Positions 7,152 to 15,370 of a stretch of 64,000 nt of DNA are shown here, one piece after another. The stretch lies in the NCBI RefSeq assembly GCF_001439845.1, contig NZ_JYLO01000015.1:62001-126000 (forward strand). The letters run 5' to 3'. Source of the DNA: Pseudomonas lactis (GTDB lineage: Bacteria > Pseudomonadota > Gammaproteobacteria > Pseudomonadales > Pseudomonadaceae). The position numbers and the translations under genes are program-made. The notes below the pieces were generated by a model. The model did no database searches and was not told the DNA's origin. It saw only the letters and a program-made list of their open reading frames with translations. Each line of letters opens with the position of its first letter. Within the stretch, counting starts at the first letter, position 1.

Positions 7152-7520
7152 ATGACTCATCTATTTGGTTCGCGACCTGCACAGTATGTTGCTTGGCCTC
7201 CACGTTATGCTGAAGAGCAACCCCGCCATTCCACACCGGGTCAGCGGGTGTGGGGAAGTGGCGGCAACAATGGCAATTATGGTAACTATGGCAATAACGG
7301 CAATAGCGGGCGGTGCAGTCACTATGAAAACCATGGGCGCAACGGCAATGACATGATGGGCGCGCCGGGGAACTACCGTCACTTTGAAGGCTATAGTAAT
7401 TACGGCAGTTACGGTAACTATGGTAACTACGGAAATAACGGCAACTCGGGCGATTCCAGCCGTTACATCAATTCTGGCCAGAACGGCAACCGCAGCAGCT
7501 TCAGATACTTCAATGACTAA
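7152..7520 (+). CDS. Asn/Gly-rich repeat protein B, hrp-box controlled
   Basis: This 122-residue protein starts MTHLFGSRPAQYVAW and becomes almost entirely Asn, Gly, Ser and Tyr after residue 35. It carries two copies of the 22-residue module NYGNNGNSGxxxxYxNxGxNGN (bases 7284-7349 and 7425-7490), each preceded by runs of NYG/SYG triplets. The start ATG 7152 has GGGAAG at 7141-7146 upstream; the longer open frame from 7020 would cross the promoter. It is a paralogue of the gene at 6484 in its tail only. It ends just before a shared terminator. The function is unknown; adhesive, matrix-like or harpin-like helper roles would fit the composition. Confidence 0.65.
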   Translation: MTHLFGSRPAQYVAWPPRYAEEQPRHSTPGQRVWGSGGNNGNYGNYGNNGNSGRCSHYENHGRNGNDMMGAPGNYRHFEGYSNYGSYGNYGNYGNNGNSGDSSRYINSGQNGNRSSFRYFND

Positions 7521-7550
7521 AGCTTGAATGCGCTTTCATGAACGGCAACG

Positions 7551-7581
7551 AAAAAGCCCCGCCTAAAGGCGGGGCTTTTTT
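7551..7581. terminator. Bidirectional terminator
   Basis: A perfect nine-bp stem AGCCCCGCC/GGCGGGGCT with loop TAAA has an A run on one side and a T run on the other. It serves the Asn/Gly-rich gene on the plus strand and the lptF-like gene on the minus strand. Confidence 0.93.
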
Positions 7582-7594
7582 ACCAGGCTATTGA

Positions 7595-8380
7595 TCAGTT
7601 AGCGACGGAAGACCGTGGCTTGACCGGCTGGTTGTCGTTGGAGATGGTCACTTCAACGCGACGGTTCATGGCGCGGCCGGAAACGCTGCCGTTATCGGCA
7701 ACCGGGTATTCCTTGCCGTAACCCTGGGTCACGATGCGCGAGATATCCACGCCTTGCTGAGCCAGTGCACGTTGAACGGAAGCGGCGCGACGCTCAGACA
7801 GGCTCTGGTTGTACGAGTCGGAACCGGTGCTGTCGGTGTAGCCTTCGACAATCACTTTACGGTCTGGGTTATCGCGCAGGAACTGAGCCAGCTTGGTGAT
7901 GTTCACCAGGCCGCTGGATTTCAGGTCGGACTTGTTGGTGGCGAACAGCACGTCACCGAACGTTACCAGAGTGCCGCGATCGGTTTGCTTGGCGTTCAAG
8001 CTGTTTTGCAGTTGCTTGATTTGCGCATCACGGGCGTCCAGCAGGGCGCGGGCACGTTCGTCACCGGCGTTTTTCAGCTTGGCTTCGGATTCGCGCAGGA
8101 CGATGGTGTCCTTGGCCACTTCAACGCGCTGGTTGGTCAGGTAGGCCAGTTGGTCGACTTTCTTCTCGTCTTCTTTGTCGCGGTAGGCCTTGTCAGCCTT
8201 GTCCAGCCAGTCGCTGGCATCTTTGGTTTCCAGCGCGGCCAGCTTGGTGGCTTGCGGGTTGGTTTGCAGGGACGAGAAATTGGTCCGCGCATTTTCCAGG
8301 TTCGCGTTCGGCGGGGTGGAGCAGGCCGCCAAGGCAACGCTCATCGCCAGCAGGGCAGGGATCATCAATTGTTTACGCAT
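7595..8380 (-). CDS. lptF: OmpA-family lipoprotein, LptF-like
   Basis: This is a 261-residue outer-membrane lipoprotein. The signal peptide ends in VALAAC with Cys20 as the lipidated residue. Residues ~25-130 form a DUF4398-type helical coiled-coil region rich in Lys, Ala and Asp. Residues ~140-250 are an OmpA C-terminal domain that binds peptidoglycan (VEGYTDSTGSDSYNQSLSERRA). Size, domain order and the neighbouring DUF4398 gene match P. aeruginosa PA3692 (LptF, lipotoxin F), an AlgU-regulated protein linked to stress survival; the name rests on that recollection. It is the second gene of a two-gene operon on this strand and ends at the bidirectional terminator. Confidence 0.85.
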   Translation of the reverse strand: MRKQLMIPALLAMSVALAACSTPPNANLENARTNFSSLQTNPQATKLAALETKDASDWLDKADKAYRDKEDEKKVDQLAYLTNQRVEVAKDTIVLRESEAKLKNAGDERARALLDARDAQIKQLQNSLNAKQTDRGTLVTFGDVLFATNKSDLKSSGLVNITKLAQFLRDNPDRKVIVEGYTDSTGSDSYNQSLSERRAASVQRALAQQGVDISRIVTQGYGKEYPVADNGSVSGRAMNRRVEVTISNDNQPVKPRSSVAN

Positions 8381-8436
8381 AGTCGTGTCGTCCTTTCAAT
8401 TCGATATCAGGTGCGATGCAGTCAAGAGGCTGCGGC

Positions 8437-8862
8437 TTACTTCTGCATGATTGCAGCTGGGCGCATGCCTTCTTTACGCAGTTCGTCAACAGCCTTCTGG
8501 GAGTCCTTCACAGCCTGTTGAGCCTTGGCAGCCTGGGCTTTACGCTCAGCGACGCGGGCATCCCACTCGGCTTGTTCAGCCAGTTGGCGAGCCTTGTCGT
8601 AGTTCTTGTCGTGCATGGCAATCTCAGCTTCTTTGAGCTTGTCCTGGGCCGACTTCATTTCCACCGCCGCGTACTCGGTGCCGCCGGCGCTGACTGCGCT
8701 GTTGACGGCCGATTGGGTTACGGCGTACTGCTCGGTTGGAGGGTTGCCGGCGCAGCCAGCCAGAACGAAGCTGGTGCCGATTGCCAGCGCGGCCAATTTG
8801 AGCCCGCGCAGATGGTTAAACGAGGATTTGGCAGTGCTGGTGTTCATCGTCTTCAACTCCAT
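8437..8862 (-). CDS. DUF4398 lipoprotein, LptF operon partner
   Basis: This 141-residue protein has a lipoprotein signal ending in FVLAGC (Cys37). The mature part is almost pure charged/Ala helix (KLKEAEIAMHDKNYDKA, then EWDARVAERKAQAAKAQQAV), typical of the DUF4398 domain, which is also present in the next gene. I chose the ATG at 8862 because AGGAG sits six bases upstream; the ATG at 8847 would give a shorter signal and is also possible. The gene lies 56 bp before the OmpA lipoprotein gene and would be transcribed from the AlgU-type promoter at 8975-9002. It corresponds in position to PA3691. It probably acts at the outer membrane with LptF. Confidence 0.82.
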   Translation of the reverse strand: MELKTMNTSTAKSSFNHLRGLKLAALAIGTSFVLAGCAGNPPTEQYAVTQSAVNSAVSAGGTEYAAVEMKSAQDKLKEAEIAMHDKNYDKARQLAEQAEWDARVAERKAQAAKAQQAVKDSQKAVDELRKEGMRPAAIMQK

Positions 8863-8974
8863 TGGATAACTCCTGAAAAACATCAAAATCCATCGGGGCG
8901 TATCGATTTCGGGCCCGTCGATAAAGCACATGGCGTCCGTTCAAACGACCGTTCCACACGTGATGGCTACTGGC

Positions 8975-9002
8975 TGTGACCGGAGGCTTTTTTCAAAAGT
9001 TC
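8975..9002 (-). promoter_or_regulatory. Probable AlgU (sigma-22/sigmaE) promoter for the LptF operon
   Basis: On the minus strand GAACTT (9002-8997) is followed by a 17-base spacer and TCACA (8979-8975), close to the AlgU pattern GAACTT-N16/17-TCnnA. It points to the DUF4398-lptF operon and leaves a leader of roughly 105 bases. Control of the P. aeruginosa counterpart by AlgU is known. Confidence 0.65.
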
Positions 9003-9036
9003 AGCGGATATGGCGATTTGCCTAAAAAAATATCTG

Positions 9037-9050
9037 ACTGACTGGTCAGT
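9037..9050. promoter_or_regulatory. Palindrome ACTGAC-TG-GTCAGT, possible operator
   Basis: A perfect 6+6 bp dyad of the kind bound by TetR-family repressors lies 35 bp upstream of the AlgU-type -35 element. It is embedded in A/T-rich DNA between the 3' end of the gene at 9146 and the LptF operon promoter. No regulator can be assigned. Confidence 0.35.
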
Positions 9051-9088
9051 GTTTGAAAAATGGAACTTTCGCGGCGCGCGGCGGTACC

Positions 9089-9111
9089 TCCGGGCCCGTA
9101 AAAGGCCCGGA
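9089..9111 (-). terminator. Hairpin after the 114-residue gene, possible terminator
   Basis: A perfect TCCGGGCC/GGCCCGGA stem with a seven-base loop follows the gene at 9146-9490 on the minus strand. There is no clear T tract, so termination is uncertain. Confidence 0.4.
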
Positions 9112-9145
9112 ATACGTGGGTTTAATTGACGTCAATAAATGTTTA

Positions 9146-9490
9146 TCAGTGCTTTTGTTCGTCAGTAACGGCCGACAAATCGTGCAGGTGGCGACGGGAT
9201 AACGTGAGAAAACGTGGTGTGGGCCCGACGTCTTCATACAGCGGGTCACCCTCTTCATCGGTGGCAATCACCTGCTGGCCCTGGATGTAAGGAAAGCTGG
9301 CTTCCAGCTCTTCCAGGGCGGCGCCGATCAGCTCGCCCAGCAGTTCTTCAACGTGGCGCTTGGGGTACATCTCGGCAATGGCCGCCAGCCGGGCGGCGGC
9401 TTCCACATCCAGATGAATCGCGTATTCAGTCTTGGTCAAACGACCCTTGGCGGTTTCTTCCCAATGCTGGGCCAGTTCTCGAATTTTCAT
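9146..9490 (-). CDS. Conserved small acidic protein, unknown function
   Basis: This 114-residue soluble protein begins MKIRELAQHWEETAKGRLT. Residues 20-70 look like a ribbon-helix-helix or similar helical fold (YAIHLDVEAAARLAAIAEMYP, then VEELLGELIGAALEELE). The C-terminal part is acidic with EEGDPLYEDVGPTPRFL. It lies divergently upstream of ppc and corresponds in position to PA3688. Pseudomonas genomes often label it as a pilus component, for which the sequence gives no support. There is no signal peptide. It appears to be a single-gene unit. Confidence 0.75.
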   Translation of the reverse strand: MKIRELAQHWEETAKGRLTKTEYAIHLDVEAAARLAAIAEMYPKRHVEELLGELIGAALEELEASFPYIQGQQVIATDEEGDPLYEDVGPTPRFLTLSRRHLHDLSAVTDEQKH

Positions 9491-9686
9491 GGCTACCTCA
9501 ATAAAGCCTGCGAGGGCAGGCGGTGATGAGTGACCAGCCGCCTGCGGAATAACGCGGCGACCTACCGTTGAGACTAGCTGTAAGCGCCAAGGTTTAAAGT
9601 CGTTTGCGTTCGGCCTTGTCAGAAACCGACGTCGGCGGCACTCTGAACCCCCTGCGCGTCCCGGATTTCTGGCTGGAGATTGGCTG

Positions 9687-12332
9687 ATGAGTGATATCGA
9701 TGCACGCTTGCGTGAGGATGTTCACCTGCTGGGTGAGCTGTTGGGCAACACCATTCGAGAGCAGTACGGCGAGGCTTTCCTCGAAAAGATCGAGCAGATC
9801 CGCAAAGGCGCCAAGGCCGACCGTCGCGGAGCCGTTTCAGAGAAAACCGCTGGCGATGAGTTGAGCGCCAGCCTCAACCAGTTGCAGGAGCAGGAGTTGC
9901 TGCCCGTGGCCCGGGCCTTTAACCAATTCCTCAACCTGGCCAACATTGCCGAGCAATATCAGTTGATTCATCGGCGCGATGAGTCGCAACCCGCGCCGTT
10001 CGAATCCCGGGTCTTGCCAGAGTTGCTGGCCCGTCTGCAAAGCGAGGGGCACAGCAATGAATCCCTGGCCCGGCAATTGGCGCGGCTGGACATCGAACTG
10101 GTGCTCACCGCCCACCCCACCGAAGTGGCCCGCCGCACGCTGATCCAAAAATACGACGCCATTGCTGCGCAACTGGCTTTGCAGGATCACCGTGACCTCA
10201 CCACCGCCGAGCGCGAGCAGATTCGTGAGCGCTTGCAACGCTTGATCGCCGAAGCCTGGCACACCGAAGAAATCCGGCGCGTGCGCCCCACGCCGGTGGA
10301 TGAAGCCAAATGGGGCTTTGCGGTGATCGAGCATTCGCTGTGGCACGCCATCCCCAATTACCTGCGCAGGGCCGACCAGGCCCTGCACGCCGCCACCGGC
10401 CTGCGCCTGCCCCTGGAGGCAGCGCCGATTCGCTTTGCTTCGTGGATGGGCGGCGACCGTGACGGCAACCCGAACGTCACCGCGCCGGTCACTCGCGAAG
10501 TGCTGTTGCTGGCGCGCTGGATGGCGGCGGATTTGTATCTGCGCGACATTGATCAGCTGGCTTCCGAGCTGTCGATGCAACAGGCCAGCCCGGCGCTGCA
10601 CGCCAAAGTCGGCGACAGCGTCGAACCTTATCGGGCCTTGCTCAAGCAACTGCGTGAACGCCTGCGCGCCACGCGCCAGTGGGCCCACACCTCGTTGACC
10701 AGCACCACCCCGGCACCGGCCGACGTGTTGCAGAACAACCGCGACCTGCTCGACCCGCTGCAGCTGTGCTACCAGTCCCTGCACGAATGCGGCATGGGCG
10801 TGATCGCCGATGGCCCGCTGCTCGACTGCCTGCGCCGTGCCGTGACGTTCGGCCTGTTCCTGGTGCGCCTGGATGTGCGCCAGGACTCCAGCCGTCACTC
10901 GGCGGCCATGACCGAAATCACCGATTACCTGGGCCTGGGGCGTTATGAGGACTGGGATGAAGAGGCGCGTATCAGCTTCCTGACCCAGGAACTGACCAAT
11001 CGTCGGCCGTTGCTGCCGGGTTACTTCAAGCCGTCGGCGGACACTGCCGAGGTGCTCAATACCTGCAAGGAAATCGCCGCCGCACCGGCCGCATCACTAG
11101 GGTCGTATGTCATCTCCATGGCCGGCGCTGCGTCGGATGTGCTGGCGGTGCAACTACTGTTGAAAGAGTCGGGCGTTCAACGGCCGATGCGCGTAGTGCC
11201 GCTGTTCGAGACCCTGGCCGACCTGGATAACGCAGGGCCAGTGATGGAGCGCCTGCTGCAACTGCCGGGTTACCGCGCGCGCTTGCAGGGCCCGCAGGAA
11301 GTGATGATTGGCTACTCGGATTCGGCCAAGGACGCCGGCACCACGGCCGCCGCCTGGGCGCAGTACCGCGCCCAGGAACGCCTGGTGGATATCTGCCGCG
11401 AGCAACAGGTGGAGCTGTTGTTGTTTCACGGTCGCGGCGGCACCGTTGGTCGTGGCGGCGGCCCGGCGCACGCGGCCATCCTGTCGCAGCCGCCGGGCTC
11501 GGTGGCGGGGCGTTTCCGTACCACTGAACAGGGCGAGATGATTCGCTTCAAATTCGGCCTGCCGGATATCGCCGAGCAGAACCTCAATCTCTACCTGGCT
11601 GCGGTACTGGAAGCTACCCTGTTGCCGCCGCCGCCTCCCGAGCCTGCCTGGCGTCACCTGATGGACGAATTGGCGGCAGACGGTGTCAGGGCTTACCGCG
11701 CCGTGGTCCGGGAAAATCCGCAGTTCGTCGAGTACTTCCGCCAGTCCACGCCGGAGCAGGAGTTGGGCCGTTTGCCTTTGGGCAGCCGCCCGGCCAAACG
11801 TCGTGCAGGCGGGATTGAAAGCTTGCGCGCCATCCCCTGGATCTTTGGCTGGACCCAGACGCGCCTGATGCTGCCCGCCTGGCTCGGTTGGGAAGCGGCA
11901 CTGAGCAAGGCGCTGGAGCGCGGTGAAGGTCAATTGCTGGGGCAGATGCGCGAGCAGTGGCCGTTCTTTCGCACGCGCATCGACATGCTGGAGATGGTGC
12001 TGGCCAAGGCCGATGCCGATATCGCCCGTCTTTATGATGAGCGCCTGGTGCAGCCGGACCTGCTGGCATTGGGTGCGCACTTACGCGACCTATTGTCGCA
12101 GGCGTGCGACGTGGTGCTTGGCCTGACCGGCCAGTCGCAGCTGCTGGCCCATAGCCCCGACACCCTGGAGTTCATCCGCCTGCGCAACACCTACCTCGAC
12201 CCCCTGCACCTGTTGCAGGCCGAGTTGCTGGCACGTTCGCGTCAGCAGGAGGCTGCGCAAGACAGCCCTCTGGAACAGGCGCTGCTGGTGTCCGTGGCCG
12301 GTATTGCGGCCGGTTTGCGCAACACCGGTTGA
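9687..12332 (+). CDS. ppc: Phosphoenolpyruvate carboxylase
   Basis: PEPC converts phosphoenolpyruvate and bicarbonate to oxaloacetate and so refills the TCA cycle. The 881-residue length is usual for the bacterial enzyme. The two catalytic signatures are present: LTAHPTEVARRTL with His143, and FHGRGGTVGRGGGPA with His581 and Arg583 in the glycine-rich loop. The C-terminus ends in RNTG, the residues that feed the aspartate inhibitor site in the E. coli enzyme. The start ATG 9687 gives MSDIDARLREDV. The gene is monocistronic, divergent from the gene at 9146, and followed by a 12-bp hairpin. Confidence 0.97.
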   Translation: MSDIDARLREDVHLLGELLGNTIREQYGEAFLEKIEQIRKGAKADRRGAVSEKTAGDELSASLNQLQEQELLPVARAFNQFLNLANIAEQYQLIHRRDESQPAPFESRVLPELLARLQSEGHSNESLARQLARLDIELVLTAHPTEVARRTLIQKYDAIAAQLALQDHRDLTTAEREQIRERLQRLIAEAWHTEEIRRVRPTPVDEAKWGFAVIEHSLWHAIPNYLRRADQALHAATGLRLPLEAAPIRFASWMGGDRDGNPNVTAPVTREVLLLARWMAADLYLRDIDQLASELSMQQASPALHAKVGDSVEPYRALLKQLRERLRATRQWAHTSLTSTTPAPADVLQNNRDLLDPLQLCYQSLHECGMGVIADGPLLDCLRRAVTFGLFLVRLDVRQDSSRHSAAMTEITDYLGLGRYEDWDEEARISFLTQELTNRRPLLPGYFKPSADTAEVLNTCKEIAAAPAASLGSYVISMAGAASDVLAVQLLLKESGVQRPMRVVPLFETLADLDNAGPVMERLLQLPGYRARLQGPQEVMIGYSDSAKDAGTTAAAWAQYRAQERLVDICREQQVELLLFHGRGGTVGRGGGPAHAAILSQPPGSVAGRFRTTEQGEMIRFKFGLPDIAEQNLNLYLAAVLEATLLPPPPPEPAWRHLMDELAADGVRAYRAVVRENPQFVEYFRQSTPEQELGRLPLGSRPAKRRAGGIESLRAIPWIFGWTQTRLMLPAWLGWEAALSKALERGEGQLLGQMREQWPFFRTRIDMLEMVLAKADADIARLYDERLVQPDLLALGAHLRDLLSQACDVVLGLTGQSQLLAHSPDTLEFIRLRNTYLDPLHLLQAELLARSRQQEAAQDSPLEQALLVSVAGIAAGLRNTG

Positions 12333-12370
12333 GGTTTTTTGCGTGTACTCAATGGCTTGCGGATAAGCCG

Positions 12371-12404
12371 CGACGACCGCCCGGAAACGGGCGGTCGTCG
12401 TTTG
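12371..12404 (+). terminator. Strong hairpin after ppc
   Basis: A perfect 12-bp stem, CGACGACCGCCC/GGGCGGTCGTCG, with loop GGAAAC is followed only by TTTG. It is a likely but T-poor terminator. Confidence 0.65.
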
Positions 12405-12612
12405 AGGGGGTGGGTTGCGCTCAGGCACACCCTGGCGCTGACGCATGTGCGGCGCGGGTTTCTCCTACTTTTGGCGGCTTGTATGGTGAGGGCCCGCTGT
12501 GTATCTTGATCAGCCTTTGGCCGTTTGATCGGCCTAGAACCACATTTTTACGAGATTGGCCCCACGCGGCGAATCCGAGCGTCATCTCTATAAAAAATTG
12601 AGGAGCACATCG

Positions 12613-13260
12613 ATGCGCGTCATTCTGCTGGGAGCTCCCGGGGCCGGTAAAGGTACTCAGGCAAAGTTCATCACTGAAAAATTCGGCATTCCACAAATCT
12701 CCACCGGCGACATGCTGCGTGCGGCCGTCAAGGCTGGCACCGAGCTGGGCCTGATCGCCAAGAGCGTGATGGACAGCGGCGGCCTGGTCTCCGACGACCT
12801 GATCATCAACCTGGTCAAGGAACGCATCAGCCAGGAAGACTGCAAGAACGGTTTCCTGTTCGACGGCTTCCCACGCACCATTCCCCAGGCTGAAGCCCTG
12901 GTGAAGGCGGGCGTGGAGTTGGACGCCGTGGTCGAGATCGCAGTTGAAGACGAAGAGATCGTTCAGCGCATTGCTGGCCGTCGCGTTCACGAAGGCTCGG
13001 GCCGCGTGTACCACATCGTCTACAACCCGCCGAAAGTCGAAGGCAAGGACGATGTCACCGGCGAAGACCTGGTGCAGCGTAAAGACGACACCGAAGAAAC
13101 CGTGCGTCATCGCCTGTCGGTCTACCATTCCCAGACCAAACCCCTGGTGGACTTCTACCAGAAGCTGTCCGCAGCCCAAGGCAAGCCGAAGTACAGCCAC
13201 ATCCCAGGTGTGGGCTCGGTAGAGGCCATCACCGCCAAGGTGCTGCAAGCACTGAGCTGA
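12613..13260 (+). CDS. adk: Adenylate kinase
   Basis: Adk interconverts ATP, AMP and ADP and keeps the adenylate pool balanced. This 215-residue protein is the long bacterial form. The P-loop GAPGAGKGT is at residues 7-15, the AMP-binding region ISTGDMLRAAV at about residues 30-40, and DGFPRT near residue 85. The LID segment (about 122-160) has no four-Cys zinc site, as in E. coli. The start is ATG 12613 with AGGAG at 12601-12605; the frame is open further upstream but lacks a ribosome site there. A hairpin follows before tsaB. Confidence 0.97.
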   Translation: MRVILLGAPGAGKGTQAKFITEKFGIPQISTGDMLRAAVKAGTELGLIAKSVMDSGGLVSDDLIINLVKERISQEDCKNGFLFDGFPRTIPQAEALVKAGVELDAVVEIAVEDEEIVQRIAGRRVHEGSGRVYHIVYNPPKVEGKDDVTGEDLVQRKDDTEETVRHRLSVYHSQTKPLVDFYQKLSAAQGKPKYSHIPGVGSVEAITAKVLQALS

Positions 13261-13280
13261 TCCTGTGATCGGCGGCACAG

Positions 13281-13310
13281 ACAACGGCCCGCTTGCGGGT
13301 CGTTGTTGTT
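13281..13310 (+). terminator. Hairpin between adk and tsaB
   Basis: ACAACGGCCCGC/GGGTCGTTGT with loop TTGC forms a near-perfect stem, followed by TGTTTAT. It probably ends the adk transcript. Confidence 0.65.
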
Positions 13311-13350
13311 TATACTGGCGCACTTTTTTCCGACTTGGACACCGACACCG

Positions 13351-14037
13351 ATGAGCACCCTGCTGGCCCTGGACACCGCGACTGAAGCTTGCTCCGTTGC
13401 CTTGCTGCACGATGGCAAGGTCACGAGCCACTACGAGGTGATCCCGCGCCTGCACGCGCAGAAATTGTTGCCGATGATCAAGCAACTGCTTGAAGACGCC
13501 GGTACCACCCTGGCGGCGGTGGATGCCATCGCGTTTGGCCGTGGCCCCGGTGCATTCACTGGCGTGCGCATCGCTATTGGCGTGGTGCAGGGCCTGGCTT
13601 TTGCCCTGGAGCGTCCGGTGTTGCCAGTGTCCAACCTTGCGGTACTGGCCCAGCGCGCGTTGCGTGAGCACGGGGCGTCGCAGGTGGCAGCGGCGATTGA
13701 TGCGCGCATGGATGAAGTCTACTGGGGTTGCTACCGTGAGACCGCAGGCGAAATGCGCCTGGTCGGTGCCGAAGCGGTGCTGGCCCCCGAAGCGGCGCAG
13801 TTGCCCGCTGATGCCAGCGGCGATTGGTTCGGTGCCGGCACGGGCTGGGGTTATGGCGAACGCATCAAGATGACGTGTACGCAGCAGGACGCGGCGATGT
13901 TGCCCCACGCTGAAGACCTGCTGGCGTTGGCGCGTTTCGCATTCGAGCGCGGCGAAGCGATTGCGGCGGACCAGGCCGCACCGGTGTATCTGCGCGATAA
14001 AGTCGCACAAACCAAGGCCGAGCGCGGGATTATTTGA
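13351..14037 (+). CDS. tsaB: tRNA threonylcarbamoyladenosine biosynthesis protein TsaB
   Basis: TsaB is the scaffold partner of TsaD and TsaE in making t6A at position 37 of ANN-decoding tRNAs. This 228-residue protein has the ASKHA N-terminus LLALDTATEACSVAL and the RGPGAFTGVRIAIGVVQGLA segment (about residues 65-84), both standard for TsaB. ATG 13351 was chosen because it begins directly with the family's first strand; no strong ribosome site precedes it. It lies 90 bp after adk on the same strand. Confidence 0.92.
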   Translation: MSTLLALDTATEACSVALLHDGKVTSHYEVIPRLHAQKLLPMIKQLLEDAGTTLAAVDAIAFGRGPGAFTGVRIAIGVVQGLAFALERPVLPVSNLAVLAQRALREHGASQVAAAIDARMDEVYWGCYRETAGEMRLVGAEAVLAPEAAQLPADASGDWFGAGTGWGYGERIKMTCTQQDAAMLPHAEDLLALARFAFERGEAIAADQAAPVYLRDKVAQTKAERGII

Positions 14038-14197
14038 CGCCAGAAATGTGGGCATTGCGCGGCAAATTTCTCCAATCGTCAGAATTTGCCTGGGTTTTTA
14101 AACCTTTTACAAATTATGTGTTCTAGTTATCACCAGAGCATTTGCGCGCCATGGAAAGTGCCGCTAAATTGCCATCATTGATACCGAGTCTGCATGT

Positions 14198-14500
14198 ATG
14201 CGTATAGACGGTTTTTCCTCACAGTCCTATCCCCTCAAGCGTAAGCCGCGCAAGGCGAGCGTGACGGTAGACGAATCCGTCGAGGATTCACCGGACTTCA
14301 TCGAAGTACACACCGATACGCCTTCCAAAGCGCAAGGCGCCGCGAGTGCACGTATCAGCGGCGTTCCTGCCCGTCAGCAAGACATGGTCTTTCCCCGTTC
14401 CATGAGCAAAAGCGTTGCCACCGCCCTGGCCAGCTACCTGACCACCGCCGGCTTTGTCGAATGGGATATGGAAGTGCTGGGTCTCGATATCCATATCTGA
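14198..14500 (+). CDS. Conserved hypothetical protein, coupled to DUF72 gene
   Basis: This 100-residue protein begins MRIDGFSSQSYPL. The first 60 residues are polar, basic then acidic, and look disordered. The last 40 (KSVATALASYLTTAGFVEWD) look helical. There is no signal peptide or membrane span. The stop TGA overlaps the next ATG as TGATG, so translation of the DUF72 protein is probably coupled. An A+T-rich stretch at about 14085-14135 upstream could hold its promoter. It resembles small conserved Pseudomonas proteins near tsaB, but I know no function. Confidence 0.75.
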   Translation: MRIDGFSSQSYPLKRKPRKASVTVDESVEDSPDFIEVHTDTPSKAQGAASARISGVPARQQDMVFPRSMSKSVATALASYLTTAGFVEWDMEVLGLDIHI

Positions 14501-15360
14501 TGCGTTTGCCTTATTACATCGGCTGCCCGTCTTGGAGTGAAAACGCCTGGCGCGAGTACCTGTATCCGGTTGATGCACGCTCCAACGATTACCTCGGGCT
14601 CTATTCCCAGGTCTTCAACGCCGTTGAAGGCAATACCACTTTTTACGCTCGCCCCTCGGCCGCCACTGTGCAGCGCTGGGCCGAAATCATGCCTGACGAC
14701 TTTCGCTTCACCGCCAAATTCCCCGGCGATATCAGCCATGCTGGTGATTTGCGTGAACAATTGCCGGCGGCAGAAAGCTTTGTCGGCTTGATGAGCCCGT
14801 TGGGTGAGCGCGTTTCACCGCTGTGGTTGCAACTCTCAAAGGGCTTTACGCCGCCACGCCTGGCGGAGCTGGCTGGATTTCTCGATGGCATCGATCGACC
14901 GCTGGCCGTGGAGGTGCGTCATGAACAGTTCTTCGCCAAGGGTGATGCTGAGCGCATGCTCAACCGCCTGTTGCGCGATCGCGGTGTCGAGCGCATCTGC
15001 CTCGATCCACGTGCCCTGTTCAGTTGCACTTCCACCTCGGAAGCAGTGCTGCATGCCCAGTCCAAAAAGCCCCGGGTGCCACCGCGCCCGGCGGCCCTGA
15101 CGCAGTTTCCCCAGGTGCGCTTCATCGGGCATCCGGACCTTGAGGCCAATGACCCGTTCCTGATTCCCTGGGTGGAAAAGATTGCCAGTTGGATCGAAGA
15201 GGGCCGCACGCCCTATATGTTCCTGCACACGTCGGACAACCGTCTCGCGGCACAGCTGGCGCTACGCTTCCACGCCAAGCTGATGGTGCGCCTGCCAGGG
15301 CTACCGCCGCTGCCTGCCTTGCATCGAGAACCCGTGGCGGAGCAGCTCGGACTACTTTGA
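14500..15360 (+). CDS. DUF72 family protein
   Basis: This 286-residue TIM-barrel-like protein of the DUF72 (YecE) family has the family N-terminus YYIGCPSWSENAWREYLYP and the NAVEGNTTFYARPS motif at about residues 40-55. The central FTAKFPGDISH and later LAVEVRHEQFF segments also fit. The biochemical role of DUF72 proteins is not established. I chose ATG 14500, which overlaps the preceding stop; the frame stays open for 13 codons upstream, inside the preceding gene. It is followed at 10 bp by the extensin-family gene. Confidence 0.85.
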   Translation: MRLPYYIGCPSWSENAWREYLYPVDARSNDYLGLYSQVFNAVEGNTTFYARPSAATVQRWAEIMPDDFRFTAKFPGDISHAGDLREQLPAAESFVGLMSPLGERVSPLWLQLSKGFTPPRLAELAGFLDGIDRPLAVEVRHEQFFAKGDAERMLNRLLRDRGVERICLDPRALFSCTSTSEAVLHAQSKKPRVPPRPAALTQFPQVRFIGHPDLEANDPFLIPWVEKIASWIEEGRTPYMFLHTSDNRLAAQLALRFHAKLMVRLPGLPPLPALHREPVAEQLGLL

Positions 15361-15370
15361 GGGTTGAGCC

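Noticed and set aside
9591..9600. TTTAAA as the ppc -10 element with TTGAGA as -35
   Set aside because: The spacer is 18-19 bases and the -10 match is poor, so I did not annotate it.
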